From Methanosarcinales archaeon (lineage in GTDB: Archaea; Halobacteriota; Syntropharchaeia; Alkanophagales; Methanospirareceae): DNA of 7,226 bases. A program made the translations under genes and the position numbers. The notes below the pieces were generated by a model, which was given only the letters and a program-made list of their open reading frames with translations, was not told the DNA's origin and did not search any database. Of the stretch, positions 1-5,459 are shown piece after piece. Positions within the stretch are counted from its first letter, which is position 1. Each line of letters starts with the position of its first letter. The DNA is taken from the NCBI GenBank assembly GCA_025464585.1, contig JAODGL010000192.1:1-7226 (forward strand), given 5' to 3'.

Positions 1-30
1 AATAATATACACAGGAGTGGAAAATAGTGT

Positions 31-1164
31 TCACACGGTATGCTCCGAAGCTGAATCCAATAACCGCCCCAAAAATACTGCGAGGTCAGCTATCTCGAAA
101 TTATATTCACTCTCATGCTTCAAGCAACTCAAATGAGACAAGCACTTCGGGCAGGTGGTTATCAACACATCCACCTTCCTTTCCTTCACTTCACCCAGCC
201 TGAAAGCCCTCAGTGCTTTGCTCATGTCATTGCAGTTCATCATCCCGCTGACACCACAGCAAAGAGCGTTATCCTTAGAATGCGTCAGCTCTACATACTT
301 TACTCCCGACTTCTTTATCGCATCTCGCGGCGCATCGTATAACTGAAAACGTTTCATCGCACAAGGGTCGTGGTATGTTACCGTTATAGCACGATTACGC
401 GCTTTTTCTGCATCTGCGAATTCCATTTGCTCGCTCAGCAATTGAGAGATATGTATAACCTCCACACCGACCAGCTTGTAATATTTCTTAAATGTGAGAA
501 AACCTTCAGCACAACTCACAACAAGCTTTTTTATGCCCAGCTTCTTTATTTTTTCCGTATTATAGGCGGCGAGCTGCTCGAAGATATTATAATTACCCTG
601 ATAAAGCACATCATGACCACAGCACTTCAGACTTATAATTCTGGGCTTTATACCTATCTCATTCAGCAGCTTTACCGCATAATCGCCTATTTCATGATAA
701 TTCACGCCCACGTCCATGAACAGGTCGAGATAATCCAAACAGCCGGGGAAATAGCCATATTCACTCTCTTCGTCCGTTTCACCTTTGAAATCCGTAGGCA
801 CTCCTTTATCAAAGTGCGTCATAAAAGTGGCTATTTCCGAGAAGATTCTATGCGCTAAAATATCTTCCTTTGCTTTTGCTTTTGGACCCTCTTCACCTTC
901 TATCCTCAAATTTAGTATAAGAGCGGGGAAATCCACATCCTGGGGGCATATAATATAGCAATTGTCACAAATCAAGCAGTTCCATTGAGATTGCTCACCG
1001 GTATTGAAACTCACGGGTTCTTCTTTATCAGAGTCCGAAGCTGCTAAAAGATTATATACAAAGCTGCGAGGAGAAAACTTTGATACTCTTCGCATTGGGC
1101 ATGCCCCAGTGCATTCTCCACATTGGTAACAAACTCTTGATACCTTCAACATCTCTTCGTTCAT
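31..1164 (-). CDS. HdrD/GlpC-like Fe-S oxidoreductase subunit with two CCG domains
   Basis: A soluble iron-sulfur electron-transfer subunit of 377 residues; no membrane segment or signal peptide is visible. The N-terminus carries two ferredoxin-type [4Fe-4S] motifs, C12xxC15xxC18xxxC22P and C63xxC66xxC69xxxC73P. Two CCG domains follow. The first has C142, C181-C182 and C218, but its final CxxC is C218-A-E-G, so the last cysteine is missing. The second is complete: C268, C302-C303, C338xxC341. In the HdrB/HdrD family such motifs bind the noncubane cluster that reduces heterodisulfide; relatives (GlpC, LutA/LldE, ETF-linked oxidoreductases) pass electrons to other acceptors. The gene lies 97 nt downstream of the 3-hydroxyacyl-CoA dehydrogenase gene on the same strand, so I infer a role in electron transfer tied to acyl-CoA oxidation; the physiological partner cannot be read here. 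The ATG at 1162-1164 has only a weak purine-rich stretch upstream. Family is certain, substrate is not. Confidence 0.88.
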   Translation of the reverse strand: MNEEMLKVSRVCYQCGECTGACPMRRVSKFSPRSFVYNLLAASDSDKEEPVSFNTGEQSQWNCLICDNCYIICPQDVDFPALILNLRIEGEEGPKAKAKEDILAHRIFSEIATFMTHFDKGVPTDFKGETDEESEYGYFPGCLDYLDLFMDVGVNYHEIGDYAVKLLNEIGIKPRIISLKCCGHDVLYQGNYNIFEQLAAYNTEKIKKLGIKKLVVSCAEGFLTFKKYYKLVGVEVIHISQLLSEQMEFADAEKARNRAITVTYHDPCAMKRFQLYDAPRDAIKKSGVKYVELTHSKDNALCCGVSGMMNCNDMSKALRAFRLGEVKERKVDVLITTCPKCLSHLSCLKHESEYNFEIADLAVFLGRLLDSASEHTV

Positions 1165-1188
1165 AACTTACCGCTCAAACAATTTTGA

Positions 1189-1196
1189 TTTTATAG
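1189..1196 (-). promoter_or_regulatory. Possible TATA box of the Fe-S oxidoreductase gene
   Basis: Minus-strand CTATAAAA is centred about 28 nt upstream of the ATG at 1164. With the usual archaeal TATA-to-start distance of about 25 nt, transcription would begin within a few nucleotides of the start codon. That suits the lack of a good Shine-Dalgarno site. The rest of the 97-nt gap (1165-1263) shows no other recognisable element. The call is weak because TATA-like strings are common in AT-rich gaps, and co-transcription with the upstream dehydrogenase gene is equally possible. Confidence 0.25.
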
Positions 1197-1263
1197 AGGC
1201 ATACTTTTAGGGATAACAGAGACGTTGGAAGAAGCAAAGAAGAAGATTTTGAGTAACTACTGC

Positions 1264-2124
1264 CTACTCATATTCATAGAACCCTCTCCCAGCTTTTCTT
1301 CCTGTCCGTCCAGCCCTCACCATCTGCGTCATAAGAACTGCGGGTTTGAATCTCTCCCATCCTGTCTCATTGTATATCGTATTGAGCACCGCTGTCACAA
1401 TATCTATTCCAATTAAATCCAAAAGTTGAAAAGGACCCAGTGGCCAGTTGAAAGAAAGCCTTAGTATTTTGTCTATATCCTCTATGGAAGCCAGCTCGTT
1501 TTCTCGCATCTTTACCGCCTCATTCAAGATGAGACACATCATTCGACTCGTAACGAACCCCGGAGAATCCTTAACTGTAACTGTCTCCTTACCCAGCGAA
1601 TGCACAAACTCCAGCGTTTTACTTATTGTATCTTCAGAGGTCATCAGTGCTTTTATTACCTCCACACCCTTCATTAGAGGCACGGGATTCATGAAATGGA
1701 CTCCAATTACCTTATCCGGTCTTTCTGTTACCGCGGCTAAAGCAGTAATAGGAAATGTAGAAGTATTACTGCCGAGAATAGCATGCTCAGGGCATATCCT
1801 ATCTAATTCCCTGAATACTGCCTGCTTCAGTTCCATGTTCTCGTACACTGCTTCAATTACAAAATCTGCTCCTTTTGCACCCTCTTCCAGGCTCGTTGTC
1901 GCATTTGCAGTTATCGCATTCACAATCCCATCCGCCTCTTCTTGTTTTATATGCCCTTTCTTCACGAACCTCGAAACGTCTTTCTTTATCTTTTCAAGCC
2001 CCCTCTTCAAAGATTCTTCACTCCTGCTTACAACAGACACATCGTAACCCGCTTGAGCACATACTTGCACTATCCCACTTCCCATCACTCCCATTCCTAC
2101 AACACATACTCTCTTTCCGTTCAT
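1264..2124 (-). CDS. hbd: 3-hydroxyacyl-CoA (3-hydroxybutyryl-CoA) dehydrogenase, NAD-dependent
   Basis: Catalyses the NAD(P)+-linked interconversion of (S)-3-hydroxyacyl-CoA and 3-oxoacyl-CoA, the third step of beta-oxidation, in the cytoplasm. The 286-residue length is normal for the stand-alone form (no crotonase fusion). The N-terminal Rossmann domain shows G10-M-G12-V-M-G15. Active-site residues follow at family spacing: S122 in SNTS, H143 in GVHFMNP, and E155 twelve residues later (the His-Glu pair). The C-terminal 3HCDH domain starts near DSPGF (186-190) and keeps N201-E202 and the WPLGPF/D236 region. At the substrate-contact position where many relatives have Asn (GFxxNR), this protein has S193 (GFVTSR), a mild substitution. 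The start is well supported by AGGAG five nt before the ATG. It is transcribed toward the Fe-S oxidoreductase gene and away from the Uma2 gene. Chain-length preference cannot be told from sequence. Confidence 0.93.
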   Translation of the reverse strand: MNGKRVCVVGMGVMGSGIVQVCAQAGYDVSVVSRSEESLKRGLEKIKKDVSRFVKKGHIKQEEADGIVNAITANATTSLEEGAKGADFVIEAVYENMELKQAVFRELDRICPEHAILGSNTSTFPITALAAVTERPDKVIGVHFMNPVPLMKGVEVIKALMTSEDTISKTLEFVHSLGKETVTVKDSPGFVTSRMMCLILNEAVKMRENELASIEDIDKILRLSFNWPLGPFQLLDLIGIDIVTAVLNTIYNETGWERFKPAVLMTQMVRAGRTGRKAGRGFYEYE

Positions 2125-2129
2125 GACTT

Positions 2130-2134
2130 CTCCT
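2130..2134 (-). promoter_or_regulatory. Shine-Dalgarno site of the 3-hydroxyacyl-CoA dehydrogenase gene
   Basis: Minus-strand AGGAG lies five nt before the ATG at 2122-2124, which fixes the start. A leader transcript is therefore expected, so the promoter should lie further upstream in the AT-rich block 2135-2192. Confidence 0.7.
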
Positions 2135-2192
2135 AAATATTTCTAATATAAAAAATAAATAACAGAATGAAGCAAATAGAAAAATAATATTA
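2135..2192. promoter_or_regulatory. AT-rich divergent intergenic region with TATA-like strings on both strands
   Basis: This short gap separates the divergently transcribed dehydrogenase (minus) and Uma2 (plus) genes and is almost entirely A and T. On the plus strand AATATAAAA (2145-2153) is placed to start transcription near 2175, giving the Uma2 gene a short leader. On the minus strand TTATTT-like runs (about 2155-2163 and 2180-2192) could serve the dehydrogenase gene. Which boxes are used cannot be decided by eye. Confidence 0.35.
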
Positions 2193-2855
2193 ATGAAGGA
2201 GAGAAGGAAAGGTGAGTTAATCTACCGGGAAAAAGTAATAGAACCGCCGTTCATCATCCGCAAATTCGGTGTCAGCGAGGAGGAGTACGACCGGCTTACC
2301 GACGAGGATACCAAAGCGGACCTCTTTGACGGCACGCTTGTTATCCATTCGCCGGCTTCTATTCGGCATGAGACTGTCTTTATGTTTATGGCATTTTTAA
2401 TGCATGGATACGTAGAGCAGAGACAACTCGGCAAAGTACTTGGTTCTCGTGCGACGATGCACCTCGCTCACTGCCGCAAGTTCGAGCCGGATATTCTATT
2501 TGTGAGGAAAGAGAGATTAGAACTGCTAACAGAAAAAGAACTGGAAGGTGCAGCGGATATGGTCGTGGAAATTCTGTCCGGGTGGACGCGAGATTACGAC
2601 CTGCGTGAGAAGAGGGAGGTGTATCATGAGGCGGGGATAGGCGAAATCTGGTTCGTTGATCCAGAGGAGCAGGTAATCACGGCAGACCGAAGACGAAGGG
2701 AAGAGAAGGGATACATCACAACGACAGCAACTTCGGGCAGAGTCAAGAGCGAAGCGATGCAAAGCTTCTTTGTGCAGGCTGAGTGGCTCTGGCGCGAGAT
2801 TCTACCTGACCCCTTCTTGTGTTTGCAAGAAATTTTAAGTTTAAGAGAATCTTAA
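2193..2855 (+). CDS. Uma2-family (DUF820) protein with PD-(D/E)XK nuclease fold
   Basis: A 220-residue member of the Uma2/DUF820 family, predicted to have the restriction-endonuclease-like fold; its biological role is unknown. Family landmarks in order: DLFDGTLVIHSPAS (43-56, matching the usual ELIDGELV...P element), H59, P99-D100 in EPDILFV, E126 in VVEILS, then the basic helix D134...K140-R141...Y144...G148, and E151-I-W153-F-V-D-P. D100, E126 and probably K140 are the likely metal-site residues, so the catalytic core looks intact. It is the only plus-strand gene here, lies between acyl-CoA genes, and samples at roughly 49% GC in the lines I counted, seemingly above its neighbours; late acquisition is plausible. 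The ATG has no upstream Shine-Dalgarno, and the purine-rich AAGGAGAGAAGG comes after it; no other in-frame start precedes the conserved N-terminus, so initiation may be leaderless or from a short leader. No toxin, antitoxin or methylase partner is adjacent. Confidence 0.85.
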   Translation: MKERRKGELIYREKVIEPPFIIRKFGVSEEEYDRLTDEDTKADLFDGTLVIHSPASIRHETVFMFMAFLMHGYVEQRQLGKVLGSRATMHLAHCRKFEPDILFVRKERLELLTEKELEGAADMVVEILSGWTRDYDLREKREVYHEAGIGEIWFVDPEEQVITADRRRREEKGYITTTATSGRVKSEAMQSFFVQAEWLWREILPDPFLCLQEILSLRES

Positions 2856-2871
2856 TCTGCGTTAATCTGTG
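2852..2871. repeat. Tandem 10-nt repeat encoding the end of the DUF35 gene
   Basis: TTAATCTGCG (2852-2861) is followed directly by TTAATCTGTG (2862-2871), nine of ten bases identical, then by TCACCGATTT. From memory, strings like these occur as dispersed intergenic repeats in various genomes, but that is not tested here. On the minus strand the repeat encodes the last residues of the DUF35 protein and its stop; its first bases also hold the stop of the Uma2 gene. Confidence 0.5.
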
Positions 2872-3325
2872 TCACCGATTTATTTTCTTGAATCTCAAAT
2901 ACCGGACATGTGTGAGCCCCACCTGAGTACTTGTCGCCTTTATAGGTATATGAACCATTCATTCTCACTCGCTTACCAATCAGTTCTTGCGTGGCTTGCT
3001 CAGCATCGTAATCCAGCCTCCCTACTACACAGGGTCCCTCTTTTGTCTTCACCAAACAGGGGATATAAGGTGCATCATCCTCAAATCCCTCTGATGGCAC
3101 ACGGATTACCGTAAACGTCGTCAACTCACCTTCTCCACTCAATTCTATCCTCTCCAGGCTCCTTCCTCCGCACCACTGGCAAACAGGCATTGGGTGGCAG
3201 GTTATTTTTTTGCACGATGCACACCTCAGCCCTAACAATTTCCCATTTCTCAAGCCTTCTTCATATTCTGCGAAGGTTAAAACCGTGTACTCTTTCTCCA
3301 TTTCTTCTTGCTCCTTTCCCTCCAT
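2852..3325 (-). CDS. DUF35 Zn-ribbon / OB-fold acyl-CoA-associated protein
   Basis: A small cytoplasmic partner of thiolase-fold enzymes. In archaeal thiolase/HMG-CoA synthase complexes the DUF35 protein holds the enzymes together and binds CoA. I start it at ATG 3323-3325 (157 residues), because minus-strand GGAGGTG sits eight nt upstream; the longer GTG start at 3350-3352 has no such site. Counting from that ATG: an N-terminal helix with FAEYEEGLRNGKLLGLRC, a rubredoxin-like Zn ribbon C35xxC38...C49xxC52, then an OB fold from about residue 66 (GELTTFTVIRVP) through VVGRLDYDA to VFEI near 145. The final residues (SVTQINAD) come from a 10-nt tandem repeat and are not family sequence. It begins 54 nt downstream of the thiolase stop on the same strand, so the two are very likely co-transcribed. 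Its stop shares TTAA with the stop of the convergent Uma2 gene. Confidence 0.88.
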   Translation of the reverse strand: MEGKEQEEMEKEYTVLTFAEYEEGLRNGKLLGLRCASCKKITCHPMPVCQWCGGRSLERIELSGEGELTTFTVIRVPSEGFEDDAPYIPCLVKTKEGPCVVGRLDYDAEQATQELIGKRVRMNGSYTYKGDKYSGGAHTCPVFEIQENKSVTQINAD

Positions 3326-3333
3326 CTTTTCCA

Positions 3334-3340
3334 CACCTCC
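3334..3340 (-). promoter_or_regulatory. Strong Shine-Dalgarno site deciding the DUF35 start
   Basis: Minus-strand GGAGGTG, close to a full anti-SD complement, lies eight nt before the ATG at 3323-3325. It lies downstream of the alternative GTG at 3350-3352, so it argues for the shorter 157-residue protein. Confidence 0.75.
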
Positions 3341-3379
3341 TTTATTAGCCACCCTTTGGAAAAGTTTGTGTGATTTTCC

Positions 3380-4564
3380 CTATTTCCCCTTCCCGAGTAT
3401 AATATGACAGAGCGTCCCGAAATCGCCCCCAAGTGTATCGGTCATTCCATACTCCGGCACAGGGTCGATTTGATTCCCTTTTGGTGCTTCTCCCCTCATT
3501 TGTTTAACGAGCCAGTAAACCTGAGATGCCCCTGTCGCTCCTATCGGATGCCCCTTCCCTATCAATCCTCCGGACATATTTGTAGGTATCTTTCCTCCCA
3601 ATTCCGTTTGCCCTTCCTCAGTTGCATCCGCTGCTTCTCCCCAATCGAAGAAACCCATGCACTCAAGTGCAATCAATTCTGCAATTGTAAAGCAATCATG
3701 GAGTTCAAGTACATCTATATCCGAAGGCTTGAGCCCCGCATGCTTAAACGCCATTCTTGCAGAGCTTATTCTTGAAACTGGCTTCGTCAGGTCCTCCATC
3801 TTTGATAATGGTCCTCCTGAACCCTGCCCTGTTCCCAATATGTAAACCGGGTCATCCGTGTATCTTCTCGCTTCCTCCGCTGCGCAGAGCACGATAGCCG
3901 CGGCACCATCGGAAAAGGGGCAGCAATCCAGAAGCGTCAGCGGGTCTGCTACCAATCTCGAATTTATTACATCCTCTACCTTCAGGTCACCTAACTTCTT
4001 ATAGAACTGTGCCAGGGGATTTAAAGCACCGTGCTTATGATTTTTCACAGAAACGTGCGCCATTTTTTCACGTAATTTATCTATTGATATCCCATAATTT
4101 CTGGAGTACTGCCTTGCTGCCATTGCGAACACCCCTGGAAAGGTGAGCCCCACGGGTCCCTCTGTTGGTGCATGACAAGCCATAGCAAATGTCCTTGTCG
4201 CAAATAGTGTCCCCATCAACAACGCTTTTTCCACTCCTCCGGCAATCACCATGTCATATTCTCCGGCGGCAACCCACATCGCTGCTTCTCGTATTGCAAT
4301 AGAAGCAGACGCACATGCACCCTCGTATCTCGTTGCTGGTATAGGATTCAAATTAAGCTCAGCAGCAGAGAATCCCGGAGGCGTTACCTGCCCTTCTTCA
4401 AAACCCGGGAGAGCAGCACCTTGGAATAACGCTTCTATCTCCTTCAAATCTACACCTGCATCGTCAACTGCTTGCAGTGCCGCTTCTGAGAACAACTCCA
4501 GTGATGTCTCCGATGCTCTTCCAAACTTCGTATGCCCAATTCCTATTATCGCTACATCCCTCAT
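3380..4564 (-). CDS. SCP2-like archaeal thiolase (acetyl-CoA C-acetyltransferase type)
   Basis: Catalyses CoA-dependent cleavage of 3-oxoacyl-CoA to acetyl-CoA plus a shortened acyl-CoA, or the reverse condensation. At 394 residues it has the normal length for archaeal/SCP2-type thiolases. Visible signatures: N-terminal VAIIGIGHTKFG, nucleophile C84 in YEGACASAS, the SCP2-type HDCF motif (H289-D-C-F292) in place of the classical NEAF, N329-M-S-G-G, H339 in GKGHPIGATG, and C386 near the end (GTLC). All expected catalytic positions appear present. The ATG at 4562-4564 is fixed by an in-frame TAG just upstream and an AGGAG nine nt before it. The DUF35 gene follows after 54 nt. In archaea such a pair commonly stands with HMG-CoA synthase for the mevalonate pathway; that gene is absent here, while a 3-hydroxyacyl-CoA dehydrogenase lies nearby, so beta-oxidation is a good alternative. 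Family certain; direction and chain length inferred. Confidence 0.92.
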   Translation of the reverse strand: MRDVAIIGIGHTKFGRASETSLELFSEAALQAVDDAGVDLKEIEALFQGAALPGFEEGQVTPPGFSAAELNLNPIPATRYEGACASASIAIREAAMWVAAGEYDMVIAGGVEKALLMGTLFATRTFAMACHAPTEGPVGLTFPGVFAMAARQYSRNYGISIDKLREKMAHVSVKNHKHGALNPLAQFYKKLGDLKVEDVINSRLVADPLTLLDCCPFSDGAAAIVLCAAEEARRYTDDPVYILGTGQGSGGPLSKMEDLTKPVSRISSARMAFKHAGLKPSDIDVLELHDCFTIAELIALECMGFFDWGEAADATEEGQTELGGKIPTNMSGGLIGKGHPIGATGASQVYWLVKQMRGEAPKGNQIDPVPEYGMTDTLGGDFGTLCHIILGKGK

Positions 4565-4567
4565 ACT

Positions 4568-4591
4568 CTCCTGCTCCTATTTCACTCTCCT
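4568..4591 (-). promoter_or_regulatory. Three AGGAG copies before the thiolase start
   Basis: Minus-strand AGGAG occurs at 4587-4591, 4574-4578 and 4568-4572, ending 22, 9 and 3 nt before the ATG at 4564. The middle copy has the best spacing for ribosome binding; the other two are too far and too close. Confidence 0.6.
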
Positions 4592-4612
4592 CATTTTATT
4601 ATGACAAAACAT

Positions 4613-4622
4613 CTATAAAAAT
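4613..4622 (-). promoter_or_regulatory. Candidate TATA box for the thiolase-DUF35 operon
   Basis: Minus-strand ATTTTTATAG is centred about 53 nt upstream of the thiolase ATG. Transcription would start near 4592, leaving a leader of roughly 28 nt that includes all three AGGAG copies. The left copy of the 22-nt inverted repeat (4649-4670) lies about 27-57 nt upstream of the box, a place where regulators often bind. Position is good, but the match is only by eye. Confidence 0.4.
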
Positions 4623-4648
4623 CCAATGTCTCCAAAACGATTTTCTTT

Positions 4649-4670
4649 CCACTCTTTATTGAGCATGTTC
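4649..4670. repeat. Left copy of a 22-nt inverted repeat flanking the rfcL-RPA unit
   Basis: Read on the minus strand, this segment is GAACA followed by TGCTCAATAAAGAGTGG. The 17-nt part recurs exactly, on the plus strand, at 7005-7021, and three of the five preceding bases also match. This copy begins nine nt beyond the stop of the RPA-like gene and lies upstream of the thiolase promoter. The core CTC-N6-GAG has partial dyad symmetry, as in operators bound by dimeric proteins. Confidence 0.65.
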
Positions 4671-4679
4671 GGAGAAAAG

Positions 4680-5411
4680 TCATGTATATCGTGGCAGAAA
4701 GTTCTTCATCTCTTCTATCATAAATTCTTCACCCTTCGCTTTAACCTTTTCTGCAATTAACACATAGCCGCTTCTCCCCGCTGAAACAACATTTCCTCTT
4801 GCCTCAACCGGCGTTCCAAATAAAATGCCCTCTCCTTTCTCTCTTTCTCTCAATTCCAGAAATACAGCACCTGTGCCGTCGTCTAATACCATTTTCCTTC
4901 TGTCTCCTTTCCCCGACTGCGATGTTGATACTACATCTCCCTCTAATATCACATCAAATGCACCCTCACATAAAACAATTTCTCCTATCGTCCTCTTTTT
5001 AGGCTTTATCAATTCAGTCCAACTGGGAAAATCAATATCTTTATCAATTTCGCTCACTCTCGCGTTTTTACCTATATACAACGTAGCCAGTCCCTTCCAT
5101 CTCCTCACGTATGCGTTCTCTATTTGCACTACTTTATCCATTACAAGCTGAGCTCGCTCTTCTAACGAGACAAACGGGATTTTTGCGCTGTGATCTGCAA
5201 TTATTCCGTTTAGAACGACTTTTTCCACCCCCTCTTTCGTCTTTATCTCCTTCCTCGACACCTCTAAAACCCTGCACACACAGTTTATTCCTGATTCACC
5301 CTGCTTCAAGCACCAAAGTTCCCTGTTCCTGCTGTCCGAGGGCGAAGGTACAAAACTGAAGAAACCATGTTTCTTATATTCTCTAAAAGAAAAATCTGAT
5401 TTTGCCGCCAT
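4680..5411 (-). CDS. RPA-like single-stranded DNA binding protein with two OB folds
   Basis: Predicted to bind single-stranded DNA during replication, repair or recombination. The 243 residues hold two OB folds of the archaeal RPA type. OB1 (about 41-121) has VVLNGIIADHSAKIPFVSLEE, then VVQIENAYVRRWKGLATLYIG, the family pattern of a glycine/aspartate turn followed by IENAYV. OB2 (about 141-225) has MVLDDGTGAVFLEL, with the DGTG turn at 178-181, and a closing strand GYVLIAEKV. The C4 zinc finger found in some archaeal RPAs is absent, so this resembles a short RPA or accessory RPA-like protein. It starts 48 nt downstream of the rfcL stop on the same strand, supporting a shared replication/repair role. 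No convincing Shine-Dalgarno precedes the ATG; a TATA-like string about 30 nt upstream would allow leaderless transcription. Fold is confident; whether it is the cell's main RPA is not known. Confidence 0.8.
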   Translation of the reverse strand: MAAKSDFSFREYKKHGFFSFVPSPSDSRNRELWCLKQGESGINCVCRVLEVSRKEIKTKEGVEKVVLNGIIADHSAKIPFVSLEERAQLVMDKVVQIENAYVRRWKGLATLYIGKNARVSEIDKDIDFPSWTELIKPKKRTIGEIVLCEGAFDVILEGDVVSTSQSGKGDRRKMVLDDGTGAVFLELREREKGEGILFGTPVEARGNVVSAGRSGYVLIAEKVKAKGEEFMIEEMKNFLPRYT

Positions 5412-5436
5412 TTTATTTTTGTACTCTCGTTCGGTA

Positions 5437-5445
5437 CTTAAAAAG
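5437..5445 (-). promoter_or_regulatory. Possible TATA box of the RPA-like gene
   Basis: Minus-strand CTTTTTAAG lies in the 48-nt gap after rfcL, centred about 30 nt before the ATG at 5411. Transcription from it would begin almost at the start codon, fitting the absence of a ribosome binding site. It lies within a small dyad (5435-5447, 5-nt arms and 3-nt loop). Read-through from rfcL is the alternative. Confidence 0.3.
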
Positions 5446-5459
5446 TATTGATATTGCTT

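Noticed and set aside
370..858. 162-codon open frame on the plus strand
   Set aside because: Antisense to the Fe-S oxidoreductase gene, whose cysteine motifs are intact; no recognisable protein and no ribosome binding site.
1208..1219. TAGGGATAACAG, identical to the first 12 bases of the I-SceI homing endonuclease site
   Set aside because: The remaining six bases do not match, and a 12-nt agreement with one chosen site is not evidence of a homing element; no intein or intron is nearby.
1448..2047. 199-codon open frame on the plus strand
   Set aside because: It lies antisense to the dehydrogenase gene, is Ser/Thr/Phe-rich as expected from a reversed coding frame, and shows no domain. The minus-strand frame has all catalytic motifs.
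2193..2855. Uma2 gene as half of a toxin-antitoxin or restriction-modification pair
   Set aside because: No second small gene or methylase lies beside it: the left gap is 68 nt and its 3' end overlaps the DUF35 gene.
4682..4723. 13-residue plus-strand frame with GGAG seven nt before its ATG, next to the left inverted-repeat copy
   Set aside because: Very short, antisense to the conserved end of the RPA-like gene, and no similar peptide follows the right copy; the spacing is probably chance.
5435..5447. TACTTAAAAAGTA dyad between rfcL and the RPA-like gene considered as a terminator
   Set aside because: Only five A/T-rich base pairs with a 3-nt loop, and archaeal termination does not rely on such hairpins. 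A TATA-like role is as likely.
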